Below, piece after piece: positions 1-8,181 of a stretch of DNA of 64,000 bases. Origin of the DNA: Limisphaerales bacterium. Lineage in GTDB: Bacteria; Verrucomicrobiota; Verrucomicrobiia; Limisphaerales; SXTU01. Both the position numbers and the translations under genes were made by a program. The stretch is taken from contig WRPG01000008.1 of assembly GCA_009773355.1 (NCBI GenBank), positions 50,674 through 114,673 of the forward strand, written 5' to 3'. Below the pieces are notes generated by a model, which saw only the letters and a list, made by a program, of their open reading frames with translations, did no database searches and was not told the DNA's origin. Positions within the stretch are counted from its first letter, which is position 1, and every line of letters begins with the position of its first letter.

Positions 1-2138
1 TCTTCCGGCAGGCGGACTTCATCTCCGTGTCCGTCCACAACGTGCAGACCGCGCTGCTCGAAGGCGTGGTGCTGGTGACCGTCGTGGTCCTGCTGTTCCT
101 CGGGAACTTCCGCGCGACGCTCATCACGCTCACGGCGATCCCGCTCTCGCTGCTGACGGCGGTGCTCACGCTGAAATGGTTCGGCGCGTCCATCAACACC
201 ATGACGCTCGGCGGCATGGCCATCGCCATCGGCGCGCTGGTGGACGACGCGGTCATTGATGTGGAAAACGTCTTCCGCCGGCTGCGCGAAAACCACCACA
301 AGCCGGAAGCCAGGCGTCGCCCCATCCTGCAGGTCGTGTTCGACGCGAGCGTGGAGATTCGGAGTTCCATCGTGTTCGCCACGCTCATCATCGCGCTGGT
401 GTTCATCCCCATCTTCTTCCTCGGAGGCGTCGAGGGCCGCCTGCTGCAGCCGCTCGGCGTCGCCTATCTCGTGGCGCTCGGCGCATCGCTCATCGTCGCC
501 GTCACCGTGACGCCGGTGCTGTGCTACCTCCTGCTGCCCAAGAGCCGGGGCGTGCTGGCGGAGCACGAGCCGAAGTTCGTGCAATGGCTCAAGGCGGCCT
601 ACGCGCCCGTCCTGCATGGCGCGCTCGCGCACCCGTGGCGCTTCACCGTGCCGGCCGTCGTGGTGCTCGCGGTGGCGCTGCTGGCCGCGACCCGCATGGG
701 CCGCGCCTTCCTGCCGGAGTTCAACGAGGGTTCGCTCACCATCAGTGCCGTGACGCTGCCCGGCACTTCCCTCCCGGAATCCGACGCGTTAGGCCGGGTC
801 GTGGAGCAGACGCTTTTGAGCTTTCCGGAAGTCGTCTCCGTCGCACGCCGCACTGGCCGCGCCGAACTGGATGAACATGCGCAGGGCGTCGAGGCCTCCG
901 AACTCGAAGTGTCCATCGCGATGAAGAGCCGCGGCAAGGCGGAGTTTCTCCAGGCGTTGCGCGACGCGTTCTCCACCGTGCCCGGCATGAACATCACCAT
1001 CGGCCAGCCGATTTCGCACCGCATTGACCACATGCTCTCCGGCACGCGGGCGAACATCGCGGTGAAGATTTTCGGCCCGGACCTTTACCGGCTCCGCACG
1101 CTCGCCGAGAAATCCCGTCAAGCCATGCAGGGCGTCACGGGCGTCGTGGACTTGTCCGTCGAGACGCAAACGGAAGTGCCGGTGCTCAAAATCAAGTTCG
1201 ACCGCGCCGAGATTGCCCGGCACGCGCTCACCATCCGTGACGTGGCGCGCACGGTCGAGGCGTCGCTGCAAGGCGTGAAGGCGACGCGCGTGCTGGAAGG
1301 CCAGGCCGCGTATGACCTCGTGGTGCGGCTCGCCGACGCCGGCGGCTGGTCCCTCGACACCCTTGGCGACCTGCTCGTGGACACGCCCGCTGGCGCGAAG
1401 GTGCCGCTGCGCTCGCTCGCGCGCATCCAGCGCGACACCGGGCCGAACCAGATTCTGCGCGAGCAGGTCGAGCGGAAGATTGTCGTGCAGTGCAACGTCG
1501 CCGGGCGCGATGTGACCGGCGTGGTGCAGGACATCCAGAAGCTCGTGAACCCCATCGTCGGCGCGGCGGGCGGCTTCCGCGTGGAATACGCCGGGCAGTT
1601 CGAGAGCGCCGCCGAGGCGGGCCGCACGTTGACGCTGGTAAGCATCGGCGTGGTCATCGGCATCGGCTTCCTGCTGCACCTCGCCTTCAAGTCCGCCCGC
1701 GACGCCGCACTCATCATGCTCAACCTGCCGCTGGCGCTCATTGGCGGTGTGGCGGGTGTGTTTGTGGGCGGCGGCGTGCTGAGCGTCGCCTCGCTCATCG
1801 GGTTCATCACCGTGTTCGGCATCGCCACGCGCAACGGCATCATGCTCGTCGCGCACATCCGGCACCTGCAGGAGCACGAGGGCATGACCGACTTCCGCGA
1901 GGCCGTCCGGCGCGGCGCGATGGAGCGGCTCGTGCCCATCCTGATGACCGCGCTCGCCGCCGGGCTGGCGCTCATCCCGCTTGCGCTCGGCGGAGAGAAG
2001 CCCGGCAACGAAATCCAGACCCCGATGGCCATCGTCATCCTGTTCGGCCTGCTGACCTCGATGGTGTTGAACATGGTCATCGTGCCCGCGCTGTATTTCC
2101 GACTCGGGCAGCCGTCATCGCTCCAACCCAACTCCTGA
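1..2138 (+). CDS. CusA/CzcA-type heavy-metal RND efflux pump, N-terminus cut by window edge
   Basis: Inner-membrane, proton-driven RND transporter that exports metal cations through a periplasmic adaptor and an outer-membrane channel. The frame is already open at base 3, so roughly the first third of a normal ~1040-residue protein lies upstream of the window. The heavy-metal (HME) class is shown by the segment GALVDDAVIDVENVFRR with its acidic proton-relay residues (bases ~231-282), the porter-domain stretch FLPEFNEGSLTISAV (~709-755) and the C-terminal helices with RNGIMLVAHIRHL (~1830-1868). The stop is followed after one base by the ATG of the DUF3147 gene, and a TolC-like gene comes next, so this is one operon. 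The adaptor (CusB/CzcB type) is presumably upstream. The metal specificity (Cu/Ag or Co/Zn/Cd) cannot be read from what is visible. Confidence 0.93.
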   Translation, partial: FRQADFISVSVHNVQTALLEGVVLVTVVVLLFLGNFRATLITLTAIPLSLLTAVLTLKWFGASINTMTLGGMAIAIGALVDDAVIDVENVFRRLRENHHKPEARRRPILQVVFDASVEIRSSIVFATLIIALVFIPIFFLGGVEGRLLQPLGVAYLVALGASLIVAVTVTPVLCYLLLPKSRGVLAEHEPKFVQWLKAAYAPVLHGALAHPWRFTVPAVVVLAVALLAATRMGRAFLPEFNEGSLTISAVTLPGTSLPESDALGRVVEQTLLSFPEVVSVARRTGRAELDEHAQGVEASELEVSIAMKSRGKAEFLQALRDAFSTVPGMNITIGQPISHRIDHMLSGTRANIAVKIFGPDLYRLRTLAEKSRQAMQGVTGVVDLSVETQTEVPVLKIKFDRAEIARHALTIRDVARTVEASLQGVKATRVLEGQAAYDLVVRLADAGGWSLDTLGDLLVDTPAGAKVPLRSLARIQRDTGPNQILREQVERKIVVQCNVAGRDVTGVVQDIQKLVNPIVGAAGGFRVEYAGQFESAAEAGRTLTLVSIGVVIGIGFLLHLAFKSARDAALIMLNLPLALIGGVAGVFVGGGVLSVASLIGFITVFGIATRNGIMLVAHIRHLQEHEGMTDFREAVRRGAMERLVPILMTALAAGLALIPLALGGEKPGNEIQTPMAIVILFGLLTSMVLNMVIVPALYFRLGQPSSLQPNS

Positions 2139-2139
2139 C

Positions 2140-2490
2140 ATGACCCAATACGCCATCAAAGTCCTCGTCAGCGCGGCAGTCATCGTCGCGGTCACGGAAA
2201 TCAGCAAGCGCAGCTCGTTCTGGGGCGGCCTGCTGGCGTCATTGCCGCTCACGTCGCTGCTCGCGTTCGTGTGGCTCTACCGCGACACGCGCGACAACGC
2301 GCAGGTGGCCGCGCTCTCGTGGAGCATCCTCTGGCTCGTGCTGCCCTCGCTGGTGCTGTTCGTCGTGCTGCCCGTGCTGCTCAAGCGCGGTGTCGCCTTC
2401 ACTCCGAGCCTCGCGGCGGCGCTCGCCGCCATGCTCGCCGCCTACATCGCCGAAATCTGGCTGCTCAAGAAACTGGGAATCTCGCTATGA
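2140..2490 (+). CDS. DUF3147 family small membrane protein
   Basis: A 116-residue, very hydrophobic protein with about four membrane segments and the DUF3147-type N-terminus (KVLVSAAVIVAVTEISKRSS, then GGLLASLPLTSLLAFVWLY). Its biochemical function is unknown. It starts one base after the RND pump stop and its own stop overlaps the ATG of the TolC-like gene (ATGA, 2487-2490), so all three are probably translationally coupled. That position suggests an accessory role in metal efflux or membrane homeostasis, but this is inference from context only. Confidence 0.85.
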   Translation: MTQYAIKVLVSAAVIVAVTEISKRSSFWGGLLASLPLTSLLAFVWLYRDTRDNAQVAALSWSILWLVLPSLVLFVVLPVLLKRGVAFTPSLAAALAAMLAAYIAEIWLLKKLGISL

Positions 2491-3692
2491 AAACCACCGC
2501 CTTCCTCCTCGCCTCGCTGCTGCTGGTCGCTGCCGGCACCGTCCACGCCACCGCACTGACCAACCTGACGCTCACCGCCGCGCTCGAACTGGCCGAACGC
2601 CAGAGTCCCGCGCTGGCCGAAGCGCGCGCGCAAATCGCCGCCGCCGAGGGCCGGCTCCAGCAGGCCACGCGCCCGCCCAACCCCGAGGCCATCGCGCGCG
2701 TCGAGTCCGCCCCGCGCGACCCGGCGTTTCTCGTCGGCGCGGCGCAGAGCGTGCCGTTGGGCAAGCGCCTGACCGCCGCCCGCGAAGTTCACGAGCGCGA
2801 ACGCGAAGTCCTGCAGCACGAACTGGCCGCGAAGACCCGCGAAACCCGCCGCCGCGCGCACGGGGCGTTTGCCACCGCACTGTTTGCTGATGAAGCCCAC
2901 CGATTGAACACCCGGCTGGTGGACGCCGCGACGGAGGCCGTGCGCCTGGCCCGCGTGCGCCTCGTCGGAGGCGATGTCGCAGCCGACGAAGTCGAGCGCG
3001 CTGAACTGGAACTCGCCCGTGCCCGCGCCGAGCTGGCCCGCGCCACCGCGCTGCGCGGGCAGGCGCTTGCCGCGTTGTCCGGCACGCTCGGGCCATCGCG
3101 TCCGACGGTTCACTCGCTCGCCGGCGCGTTGGAGACTGGACTGGAACTCCCCGCGCTAGAAGCCATCGTCGCCGAACTGGCCGTGCATCCCGCGCTCGCG
3201 CAGGCGCAGGCCGAGACCGCCGCCGCGCGCGCCCGCGTGGTGCTGGCCCGCGCCGAACGCGTGCCAGACCTGACCTTCGAGCTGCTCTTCCGCCGCGACG
3301 AGGCGACACGCCGGAACGGTTTCGACGTGGGCTTCAGTCTGCCGCTTCCGATGTTCAACAAAGGAAAGGGGCGCGAGCAGGAGGCCCGCGCCTTGCAGAC
3401 CGCCGCCGAGGCACGCACGCAGCGGACGCAGGCCGACTTGGAGACCGACCTGCGCGCTGCCCACGGAGAGCTGGCCGCCAGCCTTGCACACGCGCGCCAG
3501 TTGCAGAAAGAAGTCGTGCCTCGTCTCGCTCGTCTCGCCTCGCTCGTCGAAACCCGCGTGTCCGTCGGTGACGCCACCGTTGCCGACCTGATTCCCCTCC
3601 AGCGCGAGTCCGCCGCCACGCACCTTGCCCGCTTGGAATCTCTGCGTGACGCCCATCAAGCTTGGGCGCGTCTCCGCCCGCTGTTGAAGTGA
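2487..3692 (+). CDS. TolC/CusC-like outer-membrane efflux channel
   Basis: Outer-membrane channel component of the tripartite metal efflux system. The ATG at 2487 was chosen because it gives a clean signal peptide (MKTTAFLLASLLLVAAGTVHA) and an ATGA overlap with the preceding stop; the frame is open upstream but would add a non-signal extension. The 401-residue product has the two long alpha-helical coiled-coil repeats of the OEP family (Ala/Glu/Arg-rich, e.g. LTAALELAERQSPALAEARA near the N-terminus). The motif VGFSLPLPMFNKGKGREQEA is typical of the CusC/CzcC branch. It is slightly shorter than E. coli TolC, as is usual for CzcC-like proteins. Confidence 0.88.
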   Translation: MKTTAFLLASLLLVAAGTVHATALTNLTLTAALELAERQSPALAEARAQIAAAEGRLQQATRPPNPEAIARVESAPRDPAFLVGAAQSVPLGKRLTAAREVHEREREVLQHELAAKTRETRRRAHGAFATALFADEAHRLNTRLVDAATEAVRLARVRLVGGDVAADEVERAELELARARAELARATALRGQALAALSGTLGPSRPTVHSLAGALETGLELPALEAIVAELAVHPALAQAQAETAAARARVVLARAERVPDLTFELLFRRDEATRRNGFDVGFSLPLPMFNKGKGREQEARALQTAAEARTQRTQADLETDLRAAHGELAASLAHARQLQKEVVPRLARLASLVETRVSVGDATVADLIPLQRESAATHLARLESLRDAHQAWARLRPLLK

Positions 3693-3699
3693 GCCGGGC

Positions 3700-3721
3700 A
3701 ACTTTGAACTTTGAACTTCGA
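3700..3721. repeat. Heptanucleotide array, unit ACTTTGA (single arm)
   Basis: Three tandem 7-nt units (actttga, actttga, acttcga) lie in the 52-base gap between the TolC-like stop and the frr start. No inverted partner is seen nearby. It shares the 7-nt period of the other repeat families in this window. Confidence 0.6.
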
Positions 3722-3744
3722 GCCGGGAGTCCTAGCTTCCGCGC

Positions 3745-4305
3745 ATGGCACTCGACGACGTTTTGTTGGACGCGGAAGAGAAGATGATCAAGAGCGAGCA
3801 GCATGTGGAGCATGAGTTCTCCGGCGTGCGCACAGGCAAGGCCTCGCCCGCGCTGGTGGAGAACATCCAGGCGGAGGTCTATGGCGCGATGATGCGCATC
3901 AAGGAGCTGGCCAACATCTCGGTGCCGGAGTCGCGCATGTTGATGATCCAGCCGTGGGACCAAGGCAGCGTCGGCCCCATTGAGAAGGCCATCCAGAAGG
4001 CGAACCTCGGCCTGAACCCCGCCGTGCAAGGCAAGTTCATCCGCATCGTCCTGCCGGACCTCAGCACGGAGACGCGCCAGAAGTTCGTGAAGACCGTCAA
4101 GGCGATGGCCGAGACCGGCAAGGTCGCCATCCGCCAGATCCGCCGCGATGCCTTGGAAGCGCTCAAGAAGGAAGGCAAGAGCGGCGGTGTCTCCGAGGAC
4201 GAGGTGGAGACGGCGGAGAAAGAGGTGCAGAAGCTCACCGACCAATACATCGCCAAGCTCGACGCGCACCTCGCCACGAAGGAGAAGGAAATCATGACCG
4301 TCTGA
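3745..4305 (+). CDS. frr: Ribosome recycling factor
   Basis: Cytoplasmic factor that, with EF-G, splits the post-termination ribosome complex. The 186-residue length matches the family. The protein begins with the RRF head (EEKMIKSEQHVEHEFSGVRTG), followed by the conserved RTGKASPALVENI segment. The hinge region IREKA-like RQIRRDALEALKKEGKSG and the helical C-terminus follow. The ATG is preceded by a weak GGGAG ribosome-binding site. pyrH, the usual neighbour, is absent here. The thioesterase gene follows after 18 bases. Confidence 0.97.
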   Translation: MALDDVLLDAEEKMIKSEQHVEHEFSGVRTGKASPALVENIQAEVYGAMMRIKELANISVPESRMLMIQPWDQGSVGPIEKAIQKANLGLNPAVQGKFIRIVLPDLSTETRQKFVKTVKAMAETGKVAIRQIRRDALEALKKEGKSGGVSEDEVETAEKEVQKLTDQYIAKLDAHLATKEKEIMTV

Positions 4306-4323
4306 CGGTCGCGATTTTCCGGC

Positions 4324-4803
4324 ATGACCCACCTGCCGCACACGCGCTCCTGCTTTGTCTGCGGGGAGTCAAACATCCACGGCCTGCGGCTGCGCTTTCA
4401 CGCGGAAGAGCAACGTGTCCACACCCGCTTCACGCCGCGCGCCGAACACATCGGCTTCAAGGGCGTCACGCACGGCGGCATCCTCGCCACCGTGCTCGAC
4501 GAGATCATGGTCTGGGCCGTGGCCGTGGGCACGCGGCGCTTCGCCTACTGCGCGGAGATGACCGTGCGCTTCCAGCAGCCCGCGAAGCCGGACGCCGAAC
4601 TCCTCGTGACCGCCGAGCTGGTCGCGAACCGGCGGAACAAGATCTTCGAGGCGAAGGCCGAGCTGCGTGATGCCGCCGGGCAGATCGTCGCCACGGCCAC
4701 TGGCAAGTATTTGCCCGTGCCCGCCGGCGAACTTCCCGCGATGCTGACCGAACTCATTGGCGACCTGGGCGTGATCGAGGCCAGCGGCTTGAAAGAGCCG
4801 TAG
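4324..4803 (+). CDS. PaaI-type hotdog-fold thioesterase
   Basis: 159-residue single-domain hotdog protein of the PaaI/4HBT superfamily, which hydrolyses acyl-CoA thioesters in the cytoplasm. The family pattern is visible as GVTHGGILATVLDEIMVWA (about residues 43-61), with the His-Gly-Gly and the acidic residue on the long helix, followed by the strand FAYCAEMTVRFQQPAK. The N-terminus carries a CFVCGESNIHGLRLRF stretch seen in a subgroup with a small Cys pair. The substrate is not predictable. It sits 18 bases after frr and converges with galK. Confidence 0.82.
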   Translation: MTHLPHTRSCFVCGESNIHGLRLRFHAEEQRVHTRFTPRAEHIGFKGVTHGGILATVLDEIMVWAVAVGTRRFAYCAEMTVRFQQPAKPDAELLVTAELVANRRNKIFEAKAELRDAAGQIVATATGKYLPVPAGELPAMLTELIGDLGVIEASGLKEP

Positions 4804-4840
4804 GTGCGGCTTCGGGCTGCGCATGGCCAACCTTTCCGAT

Positions 4841-4864
4841 TCGCAACCTGAAGGTTGCGACTAC
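4841..4864. repeat. Perfect palindrome CGCAACCT-GA-AGGTTGCG between convergent genes
   Basis: 9-bp arms around a 2-nt centre, followed by the tail CTAC that overlaps the galK stop. The same 23-nt unit occurs in the opposite orientation at 8102-8124, also between convergent genes. It could act as a bidirectional transcription terminator, although there is no T-tract. Confidence 0.75.
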
Positions 4865-6084
4865 GCGGCGTTTGCGCCGGCCACCACGCGGCAGCGCATC
4901 GTCTTGAGCACCCGGCCGATGGACTTTCCGTAGCCTTTCTCCAGCCGGTCACAGAATTCATCCGCCTCGTTCCACAGCACGAGGTTCACCGTGTGGCCGC
5001 CGAAGCCGTGGCCGGCGAGCCGCGCCCCCAGACACGCCGGGTGCGCGCGGGCCAGGTCCACCAGCAAGTCCATCTCCGGCGAGCTGCTCTGGAAAAACTC
5101 CCGCGCGCTCTCATGGCTCTGGAACAGGAACTGTCCGAACTGCTCCACGTCCCCGCCGCGCAGCGCCCGCTCGGCGGCCACGACGCGCTGGTTCTCGCCG
5201 ACAATGTGATAGGCGCACGCGTGCTGGCGCGCAGTGAGTTGATGCCGCGCGGCCTTGAGCTGCGATGGGTCCACGGCCCGCAACGACTTCACTCCCAGCG
5301 CCCGCGCCGCCGCCGCGCAGTGGTAACGCAACGCCGCCGAACGCGCCTCGACGACGGGACTGAGCCGCCCGGTGTCGCACACGATCACCGCCAGCTCGCC
5401 GATGAGTGGCAGCGCCTCCACTGTGCCGTGTTGCGTGTCCACCAGCACGGCGTTGAACTCCTCGCCGCAGAGCGTCGGCACCGCGTCGAGCGTGCCGCCC
5501 GCTTCGCCGGCGACGCTTTCCCCCGCCTGCCGGCAAAGCCTCGCCATCCGCAATCGCTCCAAGTCCGTTGGCGCGGGCATTCGCCCGCGTCCGAGCCGCC
5601 GGATGATCGCGCCGGACTCCGTGAGCTTGTGCGGATAGAGTTGCCGCACCGTGAGTGCGACGGCTGCCAGCAGCGCGCCCGAGCTGCCGAAACCCGCACC
5701 CGGCGGAATCTCGCTCTGCACCGCCGCGTTGAAGCCGCCGAAGTGGACCCCGCGGGCGCGCAACTCACGGAGCGCCGCCTTCAGCAGCCCGGTCCACGGC
5801 ACGTCGGGGTTGTCCGTGAACTGACTCAGCCAAAACAGCTCGCGTTGCGGATAGGCGGACGTGACGACCTCGATGCGCCCGTCCGTGCGCGGCGTGCTGG
5901 CGAGACACAGGTGCCGGTCAATCGCCACGGCCAGCGCCAGCCCGTCGTTCCACTCCGCGTGATGGCCGAGCAGTTCCAGCCGCGCCGGCGCTCTGACCAG
6001 GTGCGTGGGCGCGTGGCCGAACGTCTGTTTGAACAACGTCCGTGTCGCCCCCACCGGGTCACGGGTGACCGGACGACGATTCAT
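4861..6084 (-). CDS. galK: Galactokinase (GHMP kinase)
   Basis: Phosphorylates galactose (or a related sugar) at C1 using ATP. The substrate-binding signature appears as APARLELLGHHAEWNDG (residues ~33-49, family consensus GRVNLIGEHTDYN.G). The GHMP ATP loop is SEIPPGAGFGSSGALLAAVA. A C-terminal GAR-LAGHGFGGHTVNLV block matches the third GHMP motif. The ATG at 6084 (MNRRPVTRDPVG) is preferred over a TTG 12 bases upstream. Length 407 residues is normal. No galT or galE is adjacent, so the sugar could differ from galactose. The stop codon lies in a palindromic repeat. Confidence 0.85.
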   Translation of the reverse strand: MNRRPVTRDPVGATRTLFKQTFGHAPTHLVRAPARLELLGHHAEWNDGLALAVAIDRHLCLASTPRTDGRIEVVTSAYPQRELFWLSQFTDNPDVPWTGLLKAALRELRARGVHFGGFNAAVQSEIPPGAGFGSSGALLAAVALTVRQLYPHKLTESGAIIRRLGRGRMPAPTDLERLRMARLCRQAGESVAGEAGGTLDAVPTLCGEEFNAVLVDTQHGTVEALPLIGELAVIVCDTGRLSPVVEARSAALRYHCAAAARALGVKSLRAVDPSQLKAARHQLTARQHACAYHIVGENQRVVAAERALRGGDVEQFGQFLFQSHESAREFFQSSSPEMDLLVDLARAHPACLGARLAGHGFGGHTVNLVLWNEADEFCDRLEKGYGKSIGRVLKTMRCRVVAGANAA

Positions 6085-6123
6085 GGGTTCAAGCAAGTTC
6101 CCGCCACGCGCGCGGCGAACGGC

Positions 6124-6933
6124 CTACACGAGCCGCCGGAAGCTCTCGATCGTCCGGGCCGCCGCCGTCTCCGCGTCTGGCAACGGGAGGATTTCTGCTG
6201 AGAGATAGCCGGCGTAGCCGATGTCCCGCAGGGCGGCGACGATGGGGCCGGCGTCCGTGTGGCCCAGCCCGATGGCGCGGCGGTTCGAGTCGGCGAAGTG
6301 GACGTGCCCCACCAGCGCACCGGTCTGCCGCAGCGACTCCGCCAGGTTCTGCTCCTCGATGTTCATGTGGTAGAGGTCGCACAGCAGCCGCACGTTCTTC
6401 AGCCCGCGCGTGGTGACGAAGTCCGCCGCGTCGGCGTTGCGGTTGCAGAGATTCGTCTCGTAACGGTTCAGCGGCTCGTAGAGGAGCACCTGCTGGTGCG
6501 CGGCGGCGCGCTCCGAGAGTGCCTGGAGTTCCTCCGCCAGCCAGTCCAGCGCCTGCTCGCGCGCCACCGCGCCCTCCCAACGCCCTTGCATCGAGCCGAT
6601 GATCGCAGGCGCGCCGAGGTAGCCGGCCAGGTTGATGATGCCGTAGATGAACTCGCGGGCCTTCGCCCGCACGGCGGGGTCGGGATCCGTGAGGCGGAGC
6701 TTGTGCCTCACCCAGCCCGCGCCCGTGCCCACGGCGGCGACCTTGAGCGAATGCCTTTCCATCAGCTCGCGCGCCTGGCCGACGGACACGGCATTGGCGG
6801 CGGGCGGAAAAATCTCCACCGCGTCGAAGCCATGCCGCGCGGCGGCGGCAAACCCGGCCGCGAGGTCGTCCCAATACACAAACGGACCCCCGCGGGCTTC
6901 GGGGACCAGGGAGATGGTGATGGCTGATTTCAT
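6124..6933 (-). CDS. Hydroxypyruvate isomerase / sugar-phosphate isomerase-epimerase family (TIM barrel)
   Basis: 269-residue cytoplasmic AP-endonuclease-2-like TIM barrel, closest in pattern to hydroxypyruvate isomerase/OtnI-like proteins. Recognisable blocks are FVYWDDLAAGFAAAARHGFDAVEIF near the start, LLYEPLNRYETNLCNR (metal-binding Glu), VRLLCDLYHMNIEEQNL (Asp/His), GHVHFADSNRRAIGLGHTD and a final GYLSAEILPLP (Glu). The ATG at 6933 (MKSAITISLVPEARGG) gives the normal length; upstream codons in this frame look non-coding. It is divergent from the next isomerase gene across 251 bp. The exact reaction is uncertain. Confidence 0.85.
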   Translation of the reverse strand: MKSAITISLVPEARGGPFVYWDDLAAGFAAAARHGFDAVEIFPPAANAVSVGQARELMERHSLKVAAVGTGAGWVRHKLRLTDPDPAVRAKAREFIYGIINLAGYLGAPAIIGSMQGRWEGAVAREQALDWLAEELQALSERAAAHQQVLLYEPLNRYETNLCNRNADAADFVTTRGLKNVRLLCDLYHMNIEEQNLAESLRQTGALVGHVHFADSNRRAIGLGHTDAGPIVAALRDIGYAGYLSAEILPLPDAETAAARTIESFRRLV

Positions 6934-7184
6934 GAGCGTGACAATGGGCGGCCAGCGCGCCCGATTTGAGACCTTCACGGCGGCGCGGCCGGCAGGACTC
7001 AAAACGAAACCCGGCCGTTTGCCAACCCAATCACGCGCACCGAGCGGGGCAGTCTGCCTGCCCGCCGTCCCGAGCCTGGTGGTTTTCCGGCACCGGCGTT
7101 TGCCGGGCGTGGCTGGACGGGGCTTCAGCGGGCGGCGGAACAAAGTTCCTTGCGCGGCCGGCTGTATTTCCGAAACTGCCGCCC
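6934..7184. promoter_or_regulatory. Divergent intergenic region between two isomerase-like genes
   Basis: This 251-bp spacer separates two divergently transcribed TIM-barrel isomerase-like genes and must hold both promoters. I see no convincing -35/-10 pair, operator or RNA gene. It is GC-rich and carries no heptad array. Confidence 0.4.
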
Positions 7185-8105
7185 ATGTTCCAACTCGGCT
7201 TCGTCTCCGCCATCCTGCCGGAACTCTCCCTCGACCAGGTGCTCGCCTTCGCCGCCGCCGAGCGGTTCCGGTGCGTGGAGGTGATGTGCTGGCCGGTGGG
7301 CCGGGCGGAGCGGAAGTTCGCCGGGGTCACGCACATTGACGTGGACGGCTTCACGCGGGCGCGCGCGGAGGAAGTCCACGGGCTGTGCGCCAAACACGGC
7401 GTTTCGCTCACCGCGCTCGGCTATTATCCCAATCCGCTCGACCCGAACCCCGGAGTTTCCAAGGTTGCGGTGGCGCATCTCAGGAAGGTCATCCGGGCCG
7501 CCGCCGTGCTGGGCCTGAAGAACGTGAACACGTTCGTCGGGCGCGACTGGACGCGCAGCGTGGACGACAACTGGCCGCGCTTCCTCAAGGTGTGGCGGCC
7601 GCTCATCGCCTTCGCGGCGGACCACGACATCAAAGTGGGCATCGAGAACTGCCCGATGTCCTTCACGCGCGACGAGTGGCCGGGCGGGAAGAACTTGATG
7701 ACGACGCCGGCCATCTGGCGGCGGGCGTTCAGCGACATTCCGTCGAAGCATTTCGGCCTGAACTACGACCCTTCCCACTTCGTGCTCCAGCACATGGACC
7801 CGGCGAGTCCGTTGCGCGAGTTTCAGGACAAGCTGTTTCACTTCCACGCGAAGGATGTGCAGCTTCACAGCGACCGGCTCAACGAGGTCGGCGTCTTCGC
7901 GCACCCGAACGAGTGGCACACCCCGCGCATCCCCGGCTATGGCGAGATGAACTGGGGCAAGTTCATGGCCGCGCTGATGGCGACGAGCTACCGCGGCCCC
8001 GTCTGCATCGAGGTGGAGGACCCGACCTTCGGCAAGACGCTCGCGGGCCGGCAGGACGCCCTACGCGTCGCTGGGAATGTGCTGCGACCTTGCTGCGTGC
8101 GGTAG
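7185..8105 (+). CDS. Sugar-phosphate isomerase/epimerase family protein (TIM barrel)
   Basis: 306-residue xylose-isomerase-like TIM barrel. Features: N-terminal strand FQLGFVSAILPELSLDQVLA; VKVGIENCPM-type metal Glu (DIKVGIENCPMSFTRDEW); FGLNYDPSHFVLQHMDP with Asp-x-x-His; FHFHAKDVQLHSDRL; and a terminal strand GPVCIEVEDPTF (Glu). The ATG at 7185 is the first in frame that gives this barrel start. It belongs to the large IolE/MocC-like superfamily, probably acting on a myo-inositol- or sugar-derived keto compound; substrate not assigned. It ends inside a palindromic repeat that it shares with the convergent glutamine synthetase gene. Confidence 0.85.
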   Translation: MFQLGFVSAILPELSLDQVLAFAAAERFRCVEVMCWPVGRAERKFAGVTHIDVDGFTRARAEEVHGLCAKHGVSLTALGYYPNPLDPNPGVSKVAVAHLRKVIRAAAVLGLKNVNTFVGRDWTRSVDDNWPRFLKVWRPLIAFAADHDIKVGIENCPMSFTRDEWPGGKNLMTTPAIWRRAFSDIPSKHFGLNYDPSHFVLQHMDPASPLREFQDKLFHFHAKDVQLHSDRLNEVGVFAHPNEWHTPRIPGYGEMNWGKFMAALMATSYRGPVCIEVEDPTFGKTLAGRQDALRVAGNVLRPCCVR

Positions 8106-8167
8106 TCGCAACCTTCAGGTTGCGCTTCGGTTCGAAGGCTGACGCGCAGGCTGAAGCCTGCGACTAC
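8102..8167. repeat. Double palindrome with outer inverted repeat GTAGTCGCA/TGCGACTAC
   Basis: Two small palindromes, CGCAACCT-TC-AGGTTGCG (8107-8124) and CGCAGGCT-GA-AGCCTGCG (8145-8162), are enclosed by the inverted pair GTAGTCGCA (8102-8110) and TGCGACTAC (8159-8167). The whole 66 bp can fold as a cruciform between convergent genes. The left half is the same unit as 4841-4864, inverted. Confidence 0.8.
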
Positions 8168-8181
8168 CTGCGCTCCGAGAC

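Noticed and set aside
4855..6201. Long plus-strand frame opposite galactokinase
   Set aside because: Antisense shadow caused by high GC; galK on the minus strand has all GHMP motifs.
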